Below, piece after piece: positions 21,480-32,820 of a stretch of DNA of 58,913 bases. Where the stretch lies: NCBI GenBank assembly GCA_015680685.1, contig MNCI01027333.1, forward strand, positions 11,173 to 70,085, read 5' to 3'. Both the position numbers and the translations under genes were made by a program. Within the stretch, counting starts at the first letter, position 1; the number at the start of each line of letters is the position of its first letter. The DNA is from Gnetum montanum. Lineage: Eukaryota > Streptophyta > Gnetopsida > Gnetales > Gnetaceae. A model generated the notes under the pieces. The model worked only from the letters and a program-made list of their open reading frames with translations, was not told the origin of the DNA and did not search any database.

Positions 21480-23150
21480 TCCACGTTGAGCATAATGTGG
21501 AAATAGGGGTACTTAGTATGGAAACTAAGGAAAATAGGTTTTGGGATACTCAAAGGTCCAAAATTAAGGTTCCAGAACCTTCATAAGGCAACACAAGGTC
21601 ATATCCCTCAAAATTGTGCACTCTAGAGGTTTGTAAAGGCCAAAAGGAAAGTTTTGAAGCCTTCCCCCCTTGTTTCCATGTTGTCTAGCATGGAAAAGAG
21701 GGGGTTTAGCATGGAAAACCAAAATCAAAGCAAAAATAAGGTCAAACATGGTCAAATAGGTATATGGAATCTAGATCTAGAACTTATGCATCTTCTAGTC
21801 TTGTTTTGGGGAAATTTGAGGTCATTTTGAGTGTCAATAGATGTTGAAATGGCTTTCCCCCCTTTTATCCACGCTGGGCACAGTATCCTTAGCATGGAAA
21901 AATAAAGAGACACTTATTTTATGAATTCAAAGTGATTTTGGGCACTTTGACCAAGTTTCTAGGCCTATAGGTTTGCAAACTTCGATTTTGCAAGTTTCTG
22001 GCTAATTTTGGGCATGTTTGAAGGCTGTTTAAGGGCACTTAAGGTTCCATGCTGGGGGAGTTGCTCCAGCATGGAAGAATGAGGGGAATAGGTTTTAGAG
22101 GTTGAAATGAGTTCAAACAAGAAAAATCTTGAGGCTGTGAGGTCCTAGGCTTCTCTAGCATAGATTCGTGTCTCTCGAGAGTGTAGCTTCCCCACTTTGT
22201 TTCCACATTGGGGAAATTACTTTAGTGTGAAAGAAGTAAGAATCCTAGATCTAGGACAATTCGAGTCATAATCAACCATGCATGTTACCTCTTTGGATTA
22301 CCAGGGTCAAGGGCTATGGATCCATGTCAAAATTTAGGAGTTTTGGGCATCCCTAAGTGGTTTTTTGGCTTTCCCCCTTTCTTCCATGCTAGGAGTGGAA
22401 AGCTCAACATTGAAAACAAGGGGAAATGGATTTTTGGCCATCTAGAATTAGCTTTATGAAGTTTAAGGGCTTAAATAGCTACCTCAAGGATTCTAGAGTG
22501 CATGAAAGTTCATTTGATGCCATTTTGAGGTGTTTAGGACTGGTGGCCCCAACGTGGATAAAAGGGGTATAATATTTTTGTACCATATTTGACCCATTTT
22601 GGGGCTTCCGGAAGCTCTAGAGGGTTCTGATAGGGTCTAGGGGTCACTAGGCATCAAGAAATGGTTATTAGGTCATCAATTTAGGTTATTTTTAGCTTCC
22701 CCCCATCTATCCGCACTGAGGGTGAAAGACTTAGTGTGGAAGAAGCCTCCCCTAGCATGGAACACATCAAATCCTAGATTTTGACTAGGTTTGGTAAGGT
22801 TCTAAGGATATTGGAGATGCTTGGAGGGGTTCAAGGTCACGTGGGGCCCACTTTGGGGTCAAGCTTATGTTAGATGAGTGTTGGGATACAAGAGTGAGTG
22901 CCTAGATGAGTGTTGGGATACAAGAGTGAGTGCTACCCCCTTCTTCCATGCTAGGCATTGTTGCCTTAGCATGGAAATCCATGGTACTTGGCCTTATGTT
23001 TTGCCCAATTTTAGAAACCTAGGGTTGAAAAAGGCAGGTTTAGGTTATCAAAAATAGAAAGATATTTGTAAATCTAATGAATTTATAAAATGATAAACAT
23101 GTTTCCACACTAGCCATGGTATTCCTAGCATGGATGCATGGGGCTAAGGT
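21480..23150. repeat. Series of hairpin-forming inverted repeats in the element B spacer
   Basis: At least seven inverted repeats built on CCATGCT/AGCATGG are spaced 100-300 bases apart. Two clear ones are TTCCATGCTGG…CCAGCATGGAA (22045-22076, 11-base perfect arms) and TTCCATGCTA…TAGCATGGAA (22944-22976). Others lie near 21674, 21866, 22200, 22385, 22710 and 23103. No convincing coding region is present from 20760 to 23580. A 31-bp exact direct duplication (TAGATGAGTGTTGGGATACA…) lies at about 22871-22932. Confidence 0.65.
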
Positions 23151-23580
23151 TGCCATAATGTTTTAAGTGTCAAAATTGATAAAAATCTTAGCGTTGATGC
23201 AAGTCTTAGTCAAAAGTGAAGGTGCAGGGTGGGGGCCGTAATCCATAAATTTAAAATTTTGAAAAGTGGATTTGTCTCCCACCCAAAACCAATGTGAACT
23301 AGAATTTCTCCACTTTTTCTTCAGTGCACTTGTAGTTATGATGCACTGAATTAGCAGTTGGGGTTTTGTTTAGGTTTTGAATGGGTTTTATATGTCAAGT
23401 TTTGCAATTTTTGATCATAATTATCATTCTATAGCAATAGCACATTGGAGGAAAGCTTTGGTAGAGATTTTTATGGCAACCACAACCAAGCTTCAGTGTG
23501 GATGCCTCACATCTCCCCTACAACTAGCATAGAACTCCTATCTTTTTCCAATTTCCATCTTACTCAACATTGAGCCTACC

Positions 23581-26500
23581 ATGGCATCCAAATAGAGAGG
23601 AGGAAAGAGTAAAAATCCCATGATCTAGAGGATGGATGAGAATTTGAGGGAGTTGTTAGAGGTTCCTAGGCCTATCTCTATCCATGCCTCATCTATCACT
23701 GCTCCAAGGTAGGCAATTCTACCTATTTTTGGCTTTGATTTTTTGTGATTTTTTTTTAGTTTTTTTCTTTCTAGGTGTTGAGGCCATTTTTTTAGATCTA
23801 CTTTAGTAGAGGGATTAAAATGGAATTTTGGTGGAATCCCATCTCTTATTTTGGCTACTTCCATGTAGATCTATAGTTTTTAAATTGTTTTAGTTTTAGT
23901 AGATTTGATTTTGAAAATAGGGCTTGCTATTTTATGCTTTTTTCTCAAAATCTTGGGGTATGGTCATTTTTTTCAGATATAGGCCCTAGGATTTGTTAAA
24001 ATTAAATTTTACCAAAATCCTATCACATTATTTTGATGTGAATTTAAATTGATTTCAATGGTTTTGGCTATTTTGACTATTTTAATGGCTTGTGAAATTT
24101 AGGCTTTGAGATTTTTGAAGGTTTGCTATAAAAGAGCAAGAAAAGTTGTGTATTTGTTCTTAGTGAAACTACTATATATTTGTAAAATTAAAGGTTATGG
24201 GTTTGTAATTTTTTAAAGATTTATGATGGTTGTTGTCTTGTTTAATTTGACTTTGAAATGAGGAAGTTATGGTTATTTTCCTAACTTTGTGTAGTTAGGT
24301 TGTTTGTGCTGCTTTTGTAGTTTCATGTAGATTTATGAAATTTTTATACGAAAACGGTAGAGGTTTTTGCTATGTTTTGGTCATGGTTGCATATGCTTTG
24401 GCTTCAACTTTCCAATGGAGGTGGAATCACTTCAATTAGACTTAAAACAATTTTTTTATGATTTTTTTTGTATGGTTGTGTGAATCAAGGCAAAACTTAA
24501 CAGTTGTAGTATATTTCCCAAACTAGAAGTGGTTGATATTCTTAATTTTTCTTTTTTCTAGAAGAGTAAAAGCTTTTTCTATTTTAAATAAGTTTTTACT
24601 ATGGCTACATGGATTTTCTTAAGTTTATCATGCTTTTTCTAAATTTGTGCATAGTTTAGATGTTTTTTTCCAAATTTATATATGCTTTGCAAAATCTAGA
24701 TCCTTTTTCTAAACTTATGCTTGCTTTTTTCCAAATTTATGAATAATTTAGATGTTTTTTCTAATTTTATGCATAATTTAGACTAATATATAGTTTTGGC
24801 TATAAAGTCTATGAAATATGGTAACAATTCTTTTATGGAATTTTAAAAGTTAAGTTAGATAAACATCTAAGAATTTTTTACAAAAGCTAATTTCACCTCT
24901 GACTCAGGAATTTTTTTCTAAATTTGTTGAGAAATTTCAATTGTTCATGATGCAAGGACATGCAAGATTGTAATAATGTTTTCTTGTGAAATTACTTAGA
25001 CTAATTTAGAAAAACACCTTAGAGCTTTTTACAGAGGCTAATTTCACCTTTGACTAGATGTTTTGTCTAAATTGTTAAGAAATTTTAATTGGTCATAATG
25101 TTTTTGTTTTGTTTCATGAAGGGTGTTCTTGAGGCCTATTCTCATCATAGTGGAGTTGGTTGGTACTTTGTGCTACATTGGTCATCCCAAGATCAATACT
25201 ACACCACATGACATGCCTCTTGGGAAGCTCTTGTTGTGGTTTTAGCTTGGGGCAAGGGACTTCCTTTCCTACCTCCTTAGAAATTTTAATATGATGCTGT
25301 GGTCACACTTGTTCATAGATGTAGCTAGGGTCATTGTGGAGACCCCATTACCTTGGGTGTTTGGCCTGATTATTAGGTACATTACTGACAAGCCACTACC
25401 TAATACTACAAGGGGACCAACAGAGATCATAAGTCCATGCTACCTTTCAGAGATCTAGATGATGCTAGAGTATAGTCAGTATAATACTGATAATACTCTG
25501 ATGGTGGTGCATAAAGCCCACACATTATTTTAGAACCCACTAGGAACTGTGTATCATCTATAGGGGTAAACATAGTTATTGTAATGTTTTTCTATGATTT
25601 TGGCTTGATTACCTTATCTAACTTCATTAATTTAACTTCTTATAGGTACAAGGTTAACGATTAGGGCTTGATCATCAATGATTAAATCCTAGCAGTAGCT
25701 CAAACTACTTTAGACGAATTCACCAAGAGTCCCCAAATCAAAGCTGCTATGTATCAACAATTGAGAGGGGATTTTGATGAATATGCCACTAGGTTTAACA
25801 TTGTATACAAAAAGTGCAAGGATGATGAGATGATGCATAGCTGGTGGTTAGATGTCAATAGCACAGATTGAACCCTTGTAGCTAGAACCTTCACACCTCA
25901 TAAGAAAAGTAAAGGTGAACATACAACTTCTACTATTTTATGGCTTTAAGTGTTTTGTTTCTTTTCTTGGTTGTTGAAATTGATCATATGGATGCTAACC
26001 TTTGGTTATTACTTCATAGGACCATCCACCTCAACTAATGTGACTATACCACTTTCACATTCATGTTATGAGGATACCATCATCCTGAAGTTTAGTGATG
26101 TGACATCGATGCAGGAGTGGCAAAAAGGATAGGTGCATGGGTACATTCAGGCAAACATCCAGTGTGCAAGTTTGCTCAATGTATTTATGTACCTATTCCT
26201 TCCATTCCTGCCATCGAGATGTTGCATGTCATCGACTCCTTTGATGAGGAGGTTGGTCACTTTAGCACCATCATTCGAGGTGTTAAGGCGAACATTGATG
26301 TAGGTGCTGACCTCTTTCATGACTTGTTTAGTGTTCTTGTTGATGGAGCAAAGGTTCCCACCAAGACAATGAGGGAATTGAGCCATCATGAGGAAGGTCT
26401 AGAATGGCTTGGCGCTAACATGGGCCACTCTAGAATTTTGATGGATAGCTTTATGAATGTTGATTCAAAGGAATCATATCCTTTGTTTAGGTCTCATGTG

Positions 26501-28688
26501 TTTCCCAAATTGCTATCACAAAAGAAGGTAATTGGCCTAGCATAGGAATGGACCTTTAAGAAGGTCTTAATGGAGGGCATAAAATTTGATTGGGCTACTA
26601 CTTTGGCTACTCAGCTTTAAGAAGAGATCCTTAGACTCCATGTTGACACCTCTACGATAATCCATATGCACTTTGCATTTTTTGCAGGTTATCTAAAGAG
26701 GTTTGCAAAGTTCCTAGTGATGTATAGGAATGGGTGATGGGTTTCCCAAGACCTAAGCCAATTTTCTAGGCCGTGGGTAAAGCACATTTATCCAATAGTG
26801 TAGGCCCAAAACCCACTATAGAGGATGGATGAAACATTATCCATCATCACTAAGAATTTTTATGTTAGGTAGTACAAGTCTCCTAACAGTACTAAGGATG
26901 GTGAGACTCTCTCATTTCCTACTAGTGTTCAAGATGCTAGACAAAGGTGCATGGAGGCCGAAGGCATAGTTAGAGAGAAACTCAAGAGGCCACTGGAGGA
27001 GGCACCCCAAACATTAGATTAGCCTACCCCAAAGAAGCTTAAGTTTAAGATTAAGCTATCACAGAAGGTAGTTGTAGGTATGCTTTGTTTAAATTTGGCT
27101 ATTTCATGATTTAAGTTTTTATGGCTACTTTATGGTTTTATGTATCAATTGATTTTCTATGTGATATGGTTGTAGATAAGTGTCAGGTTATAATAGCCCA
27201 AGTTGCTGTGGAGGAAAAACAAAGGCATTCAGAAGAGGTACATCGAAAGTAACCTATGGTTGAAGGACTTGTTGATGCTAGTGTAGATGATCTATATGCC
27301 TTTTTTGGTGAGGTGGTACCAAGTACCTCTCCCATTATCATTCCATATGAGGAAGAGGAGGAGGAGGTAGGTATGCTTATGCCTCACTATTTTCACTATA
27401 TGTCATTGGTTATCTTTGGCTATCATCCTAACCTTTCAATGATTATTATGATTACATTAGTTCCTGAGCCACTAGTGCAAGCTCTTGTCCCCAGGTTTTG
27501 TGCAAAACCATGGGTAGAGACTCTAAACAAAGTGCAGTTCCTACATGGGATGACTAAGGACATCATTAATCGATTGCATTAGGATGCACTTGAGATAGCT
27601 AAGGATTTTGTTTTATGTGCTTTGGTCTTAGGCTTTGTTTGCATTATGGCTATCTTAGGTTTTGTCTTATGGTTGTATTTTATGCTTTGTGCAGTACCGT
27701 CTATGGAGTTGGAGCCCAGTAGAAACATGGAGGTAGAATCCTTGCCTAGGCTTATGATGTTTATAGTGTTCTCATGAAGTTGTATGATACTGCCACTAAT
27801 TTAGCAATGTTGTGCGCAAAAGCTTCATGGAAGCTAGAGAGGTGCAATAAATTCCTATGGGAGGAAGTTGTAGCCTTAAGGGAAAAGACTCAAAGGTAGG
27901 AGGATACAATTAGGGATCTCCAAGACCATAAAGCCTTTGTGGAAGTGGCTACCTTAGGGAAGTTATAGACTAAGGAGATCACATGGGCCCACTATTGGCA
28001 TGTTGTTTAAGACAAAGTAGCGGTTCTACGGGAGATGGTAGAACAACGTATGCAAATGGACCTCATCTTCCAAAAGGTTGAGGACTAGAAGGATTACTAT
28101 GCTTGGGTCCTAGAGTGGGGTAAGACATAAAAGGCCCATAGGTGTTAGTATAAGGTCAATCATGGGGCCTACCTAAAGTGGCTTAAGGAAGAGTTGATGG
28201 AATAGCATAAGAGAGAGTTATTCATCTAGGGGATCTAGGTAGAGAGTGTTGATCAACTTTTTGAAAGTACTCTTAAGGTGGAGCAATTCCCTACTCTTTA
28301 GATTACCATGATTATAGGTTAGACCTCTACAACTATTGCTACTCATGAGCCTCCTACTTGGACTTCTATAGATAGGTCTAACATTCTTTTTGGTGTTGAT
28401 CTTGGGGATGTTAACTAGGTCAACATGATGAAGGACTAGATCCTCCATTGTTTGGAGGAAGGCCTTCCCTATCTATTCCAAGAAGTAATGGATTCGAACT
28501 CTCCCCAGGTTTAACATATTTTATGTTTTAGTTTTTGTTTTAAGTTATGATTTTGGCTATTGGTTACTAACTGGCTATATGTTGTTGCATTTTAGGCCTT
28601 AGGAGACATTGGTGACCCTAACGGTAAGGGTGGGAATGATCCACCACTTCCTCCTCCAAATGCCACTCAGTAGCCTCCTTCAGGTTAG
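23581..28688 (+). pseudogene. Antisense multi-exon gene inside element B, function unknown
   Basis: It lies on the strand opposite to gag and pol. Exons: 23581-23708 (starts ATG, donor CCAAG|GTAGGC), 25122-25565, 25646-25914, from 26020 (acceptor TTCATAG|GA), then further exons with donors near 27077 and 27368, and a last exon 28596-28688 ending PPPNATQ.PPSG. The joins keep one frame apart from stops. Blocks: RPILIIVELVGTLCYIGHP; WSHLFIDVARVIVETPLPW; a 142-residue open block (26117-26545) with IDSFDEEVGHF, LFHDLFSVLVDG and FPKLLSQ; an acidic Glu run; a coiled coil with EQRMQM…KDYYAWVLEWG; a proline-rich tail. The same blocks and introns occur in element C (53659-57536, minus strand). I do not recognise the family. 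Antisense ORFs are known in Tat-lineage elements, but usually outside gag-pol. Confidence 0.7.
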
Positions 28689-28984
28689 CTTGTTGGAAAT
28701 TTATTTTTGTCTTTATGTTGATGGCTATGGTTAGCTAATACTATGTTATGGATGGTTATTCTTTGGCATCATTGCTACACATTGTGGTTATGGCTACATG
28801 TTATGGACATTTTCATTTTAAATTTGAATATCTAATTTTATATATTTTTTGGCTATATGCATCTATGTTGTAAATATTAAAAATGGCTATGTTGACAATT
28901 TTGGTTGTAAAATAAAATGGCTAATTGATGCGATAATAGGATAAGCAATGAGAGATATGGTAATAAGAGGGATGTTTACTAGTT

Positions 28985-29160
28985 TTAGGCCATTGCGGGC
29001 ACAAGTTATATAGTTTTGTTAGTTTAACATCTTAGTAGACAAGAATGTCAGTTTAAGGTCATAGTGGATTATAATGCCAGTTTAAGGTCATAGCAAATTG
29101 TAATGTCAGTTTAAGGTCATAGCAAATTATAATGCCAGTTTAAGATCATAGTGACCTCTT
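28985..29160 (-). repeat. Boundary minisatellite between protease and the antisense gene, element B
   Basis: Four units of about 29 bases (GTCAGTTTAAGGTCATAGTG plus GATTATAAT, with small changes) stand in tandem, preceded by one diverged unit. The location matches the 53140-53440 array of element C: after the protease region and before the 3' end of the antisense gene. Confidence 0.75.
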
Positions 29161-29356
29161 TCTGAAAGAGATGCCTTTTTAATGTTTAAAACATAAGTAA
29201 AAATAAAGAAAGGTTACAAAAAATAAGTAAAAATGCAAATAAATTTAAGCTACATGCATAAAATAACAAAGATATAATAAATTGGAAAAGGAAAAATAAT
29301 GCTATTTGGCTTTTGTTGTATCTAGTCATAGAGCCATGGGAAGGTTAAGGTAAAAT

Positions 29357-30020
29357 TCATTGATGTAAACTCTTCCTCATCCTTGCAAGATTAGGGAGTG
29401 AGTAAGGCCTATTCTGCACCAACTTGTACTCGCCATCCCCTTTGCTTACAATGCTAAAAGGGAATTCATCCCATAATGTATCCCATTGCCTATCATTTTC
29501 ATCACTGGTTATCTTGGGTTTTTGCTCTTCATGGCTAGGAGCTTCCTCTTGAAGCTTCACTTTGGACCACTATTCTATGTCTACATTTTTGACAACTAGG
29601 GGAGCTACATTGTTACCATGAATGATGATTTCACCTCCCTCGTAAGGAAGGTGAATTTCTTGGAAGATGGGTGAGGAGATAACTTGTAATTGAGCCAACC
29701 AAGGTCTTCCTAGGATCAGGTTGAACCTTGGTGTCTCTTCCACCGCCAAGAAGTTTGTAGTTATAGGGAATTGTCCTTTGGCTACAAAATCAAAGGAGAT
29801 AGAACCCTTGATAGCAACTCTTGATCCATTGAAGGGCTTAAGAGCTACAGTGGTTGTAGTTTGTACTTTCTTAGTTAATGTTGCATGGGATGATGTTGCT
29901 TGTAGCTCATTCATCAACATGCACCCAATGTATTTTAAATTTTCCTATGCATATGGTTATGAATAAAGGGGTTGTCATCACCTCATCATTCTAGGGATTA
30001 ACCTTAATTTCACCATCATG
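29357..30020 (-). pseudogene. Retropepsin-like protease region of element B
   Basis: The minus strand reads VHVDE, a stop, then ATSNIIP, where a canonical enzyme has DTGAS…IP. After a frame change, FNGSRVAIKGSISFDF, FNLILGRPWLAQLQVIS and GGEIIIHGNN follow, then a linker ending PNLARMRKSLHQ. The flap and LGRPWL segments identify the aspartic protease fold of Ty3/gypsy elements, which cuts the Gag-Pol precursor. The active-site Asp is present; the stop replaces the expected Gly codon by one base. Confidence 0.75.
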
Positions 30021-30099
30021 AAATGTTAATGGTGTTCACTTCCCCTCCCTTGGTGAGGGCAGAATCATTACTACATGGATGGCTTCCTCATTGGTGGGA

Positions 30100-32450
30100 A
30101 TATCCTTACTAATAGGTATGAAGGTCAACATTTTGACTAGCACTTCATGATGTGTGGTGAAAGTCATGATTAGGTCATACAGGCTTAGGGTTGTGTTTTT
30201 TTGCTTAAGAAATTACCTAACTTGGTCCATTGCATTGAGGAAGTTTTGTTGTTGGTCATGGGCTTTTCACCTTGGTTGTGCTTTACTTCCTCCATGCATC
30301 CCAAAATGTAGACTTTGGCTTTAGGCTGTGGCTATTGTGGCTCTTCCTTATTGTCTTAGTTGTGGGCTTTAGTGCCCTCTTGGGGCTTTCTAGTTGAAGG
30401 AGATGGGGTAGAGAAGGTCATAGGTATAGCCGAAATGGGAGTCGGCTTTAGTGGATCCACTTCCTTTTGTGCCTCCATTTGCTTGTCTCCCTTGTTGTCA
30501 GGCTTTGGCTTATGCTTCTTCCTTTGGTTGGCTAAAAGTTTTTGGTTGTCATCCATTGGATGTAAGGAAGAGGTGGTAGCATTGGCCATCACAAGGGGGT
30601 GTTGTGCAGTTGTTTAGGATATGGCTATTTGGGTTGTATTGGGTTGAGAGACCTTGATGACAAAAGGTTCCCTCAAAGGCATCCGAATGGTACTCTTACA
30701 ACAAAGGGAGATTTTGAGCTATGGGAAGTTGAAGAAGCTCTTTCATTGTATATGGGCACTTGAATCACAAATGGTTCTCTTGCAGCTCTTCGGTTGTCAT
30801 TGATGTTGAATGCCAAAATAACATAAGGGCTATCATTAGCATTCAATCGGTCTTTATAGACCTGAATTAACTAGTTTTGTGGCCAAATTGGGTTAGAAGC
30901 ATCTAAGACCAGTTCCCCCTATCTTTCATCCTTTGTAGGTCATCCTTCAACATAAGGAAAAAGTTTGTATCATGACTAGGTAGTTGATGATAATGGTAGA
31001 AGTAGTTTAGCTTAAAGTATTTAGGACAGTGGGGATCATCTTTTGTTGCTTGAGTGGGATATTTCACTATTTCACATAGTCTCTTGTGTTTCTTTCAAGT
31101 GACTCTATTCATTTGTTTATGTTCCATGCATCCACTTCTTAATAGTTGGTCTAGTAACTTGGATGATTTTAATAGCAATGTGGTGTATTTAGACCTATCA
31201 TTCCTTTCAAAGTTGGGTCTATTTGTTGTCAATCTAGTGGTCCCAAAAGTTGATGATTAATTATTGCGGTCATTGGTGGGGACCTTGGGCAGGTTGACCT
31301 TCAACCCTTGGTTCATGGTCTTGGTTTCTTTGGTTATAGTTGTTACGATAGTGTTGTTTTGTTTGGTCTTTTCTTTATCTCTTTGAGTGTGTTGGCTTGT
31401 ATGTGATATATAGGCTTGATCATGGTTGGTCTTCATAGCATCCTCTATATTTTTGATTTATGAGAATGCTTGGCTCAAAGATCATGGATCAAGGTAGTAG
31501 AGTTTAGACTTGATGAAGTCATTAACTGCTCCCTTGAATATGGCTAACACGTGGGCATCAACTATGGGCTTTGGTATTTCATTCAGCAATTCATTCCACT
31601 ATTGAATGAATTTTTGTATAGGTTCTAAGGACCCCTACTTGACCTTCATAAGTTGATCAAGTGTTGTGTCAGGCTTCAAGTTATACTTGAAGAGGTTGAC
31701 AAACTAGTTACTAAGTCTTCCAAAGAGGATATAGATCCTTTGGGCAATGCATGATACCAATTGAGTGCTTTCCCAGTCAAAGACATAGGGAAAATCTTCA
31801 TGATGGTATGAGGCCATGGTTGCAAGAGAAAACATTTAGATCAAAGGGTAATAAGGTGAGCATTAGGGTTACCTTCTCTATTATATTTACTAAATTATGG
31901 AATGGGGACACCGGGAGAAAGTGTTAAGGGTGGGACTACAGGACTTATGGGATTGTCCTAGTAGAAGTCTATAATCTTGACAGTTTGTGTGGTAGAGGCT
32001 TTAAGATTTTTGAACTCCTCCGTTAGGTCTTAGATCATTTGGAAGGTTTGATCCAAGACTTGTAGTGGCCCCATAGTTTGCGAGGTTTGTACATAAGGTT
32101 GTGGCATTTTTTGTAGGGCTTGTGACCTTATTATGGGTCGCATGAAAGAAGTAAAAGGTTGCATAATGGTTGTGGCTTATGGGCCAAATAAGGAAAAAGA
32201 TGTTTGTGTCAGTACTTGAGGCACAAATGGGACAAACATGGTGTGTGATCCTTGTGTTGCTAGGGGTCTCATGGTGGACCCCATATGAGTAGTTAATAGA
32301 TTTATGGTGGTAATAGCCACCATTGATAATTTTGTATATTGAGGCTATGTTGCAAATGACATTGATGTGTTATAGTTTGTTGTTTGTGCATTGATTTAGT
32401 GTGAAGTGTAGCTACAACTAGCATGGGATTTGCCATAGTAGGTCATGGAG
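30100..32450 (-). pseudogene. gag of element B
   Basis: The capsid-like part (about 31810-31480) reads with stops as NLKPDTTLDQLMKVK…SLEPIQKFIQ.WNELLNEIPKP and VDAHVLAIFKGAVNDFIKSK. This matches the element C capsid (about 50690-50900) nearly residue for residue. A lysine/proline-rich C-terminal piece (30592-30356) follows. Gag forms the particle that packages the RNA. Confidence 0.75.
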
Positions 32451-32518
32451 GAGTGGAAGATGGTGGCACCATGCCTAGGGATAGGTTCTATGACATTGGA
32501 GGATGTTTATTGGAGGGT

Positions 32519-32820
32519 GTTTCCAATAGAGAAAAATGCATATCCCTTATAAAACCCATCAAATTTCCCTTTTTGATGTTCCAACAGGCATTTTGACCTT
32601 GCCAAGCCTCATTATAGATACTAGGTAACTTTTTTTCACTTGTGTAATGAGGTTTTGATCACTTATGAGGCATTTTTCAGCTCCAAAAGTATAAAGTATG
32701 TGAAATTACTCATTGTGGATTATAGTTTTTACATTTACAATGAAATTTATCTCAAGTTTCATGGGGTGAAAGCTACAAGATGACGATTGATTATAGCATG
32801 CAAAATTTTGTGGTGTTTCA
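32519..32820 (-). repeat. Truncated 5' LTR of element B
   Basis: About 300 bases are highly similar to 16760-17060 (U3 start). They end on the + strand in GGTGTTTCA, then the host ORF of element D resumes with CCCACCAG. The rest of U3, R, U5 and the primer-binding site are missing, and gag sequence follows within about 100 bases. This copy therefore lost its promoter by deletion. Confidence 0.65.

Larger units (their letters stand above)
15730..32820 (-). mobile_element. Tat/Ogre-like Ty3/gypsy retrotransposon with an antisense gene (element B)
   Basis: Read leftward it holds a truncated 5' LTR, gag, protease, a long spacer with an antisense gene, RT, RNase H, a second (archaeal-type) RNase H, integrase, polypurine tract and 3' LTR. 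The RT-proximal block LKxLxGLQGRLQFI and the dual RNase H are hallmarks of the Tat lineage. The left edge is inferred from a TGAAGCC start preceded by CCCAT, against CCCAC after the right edge (32821-32825), so it is approximate. All reading frames carry stops. Confidence 0.7.
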
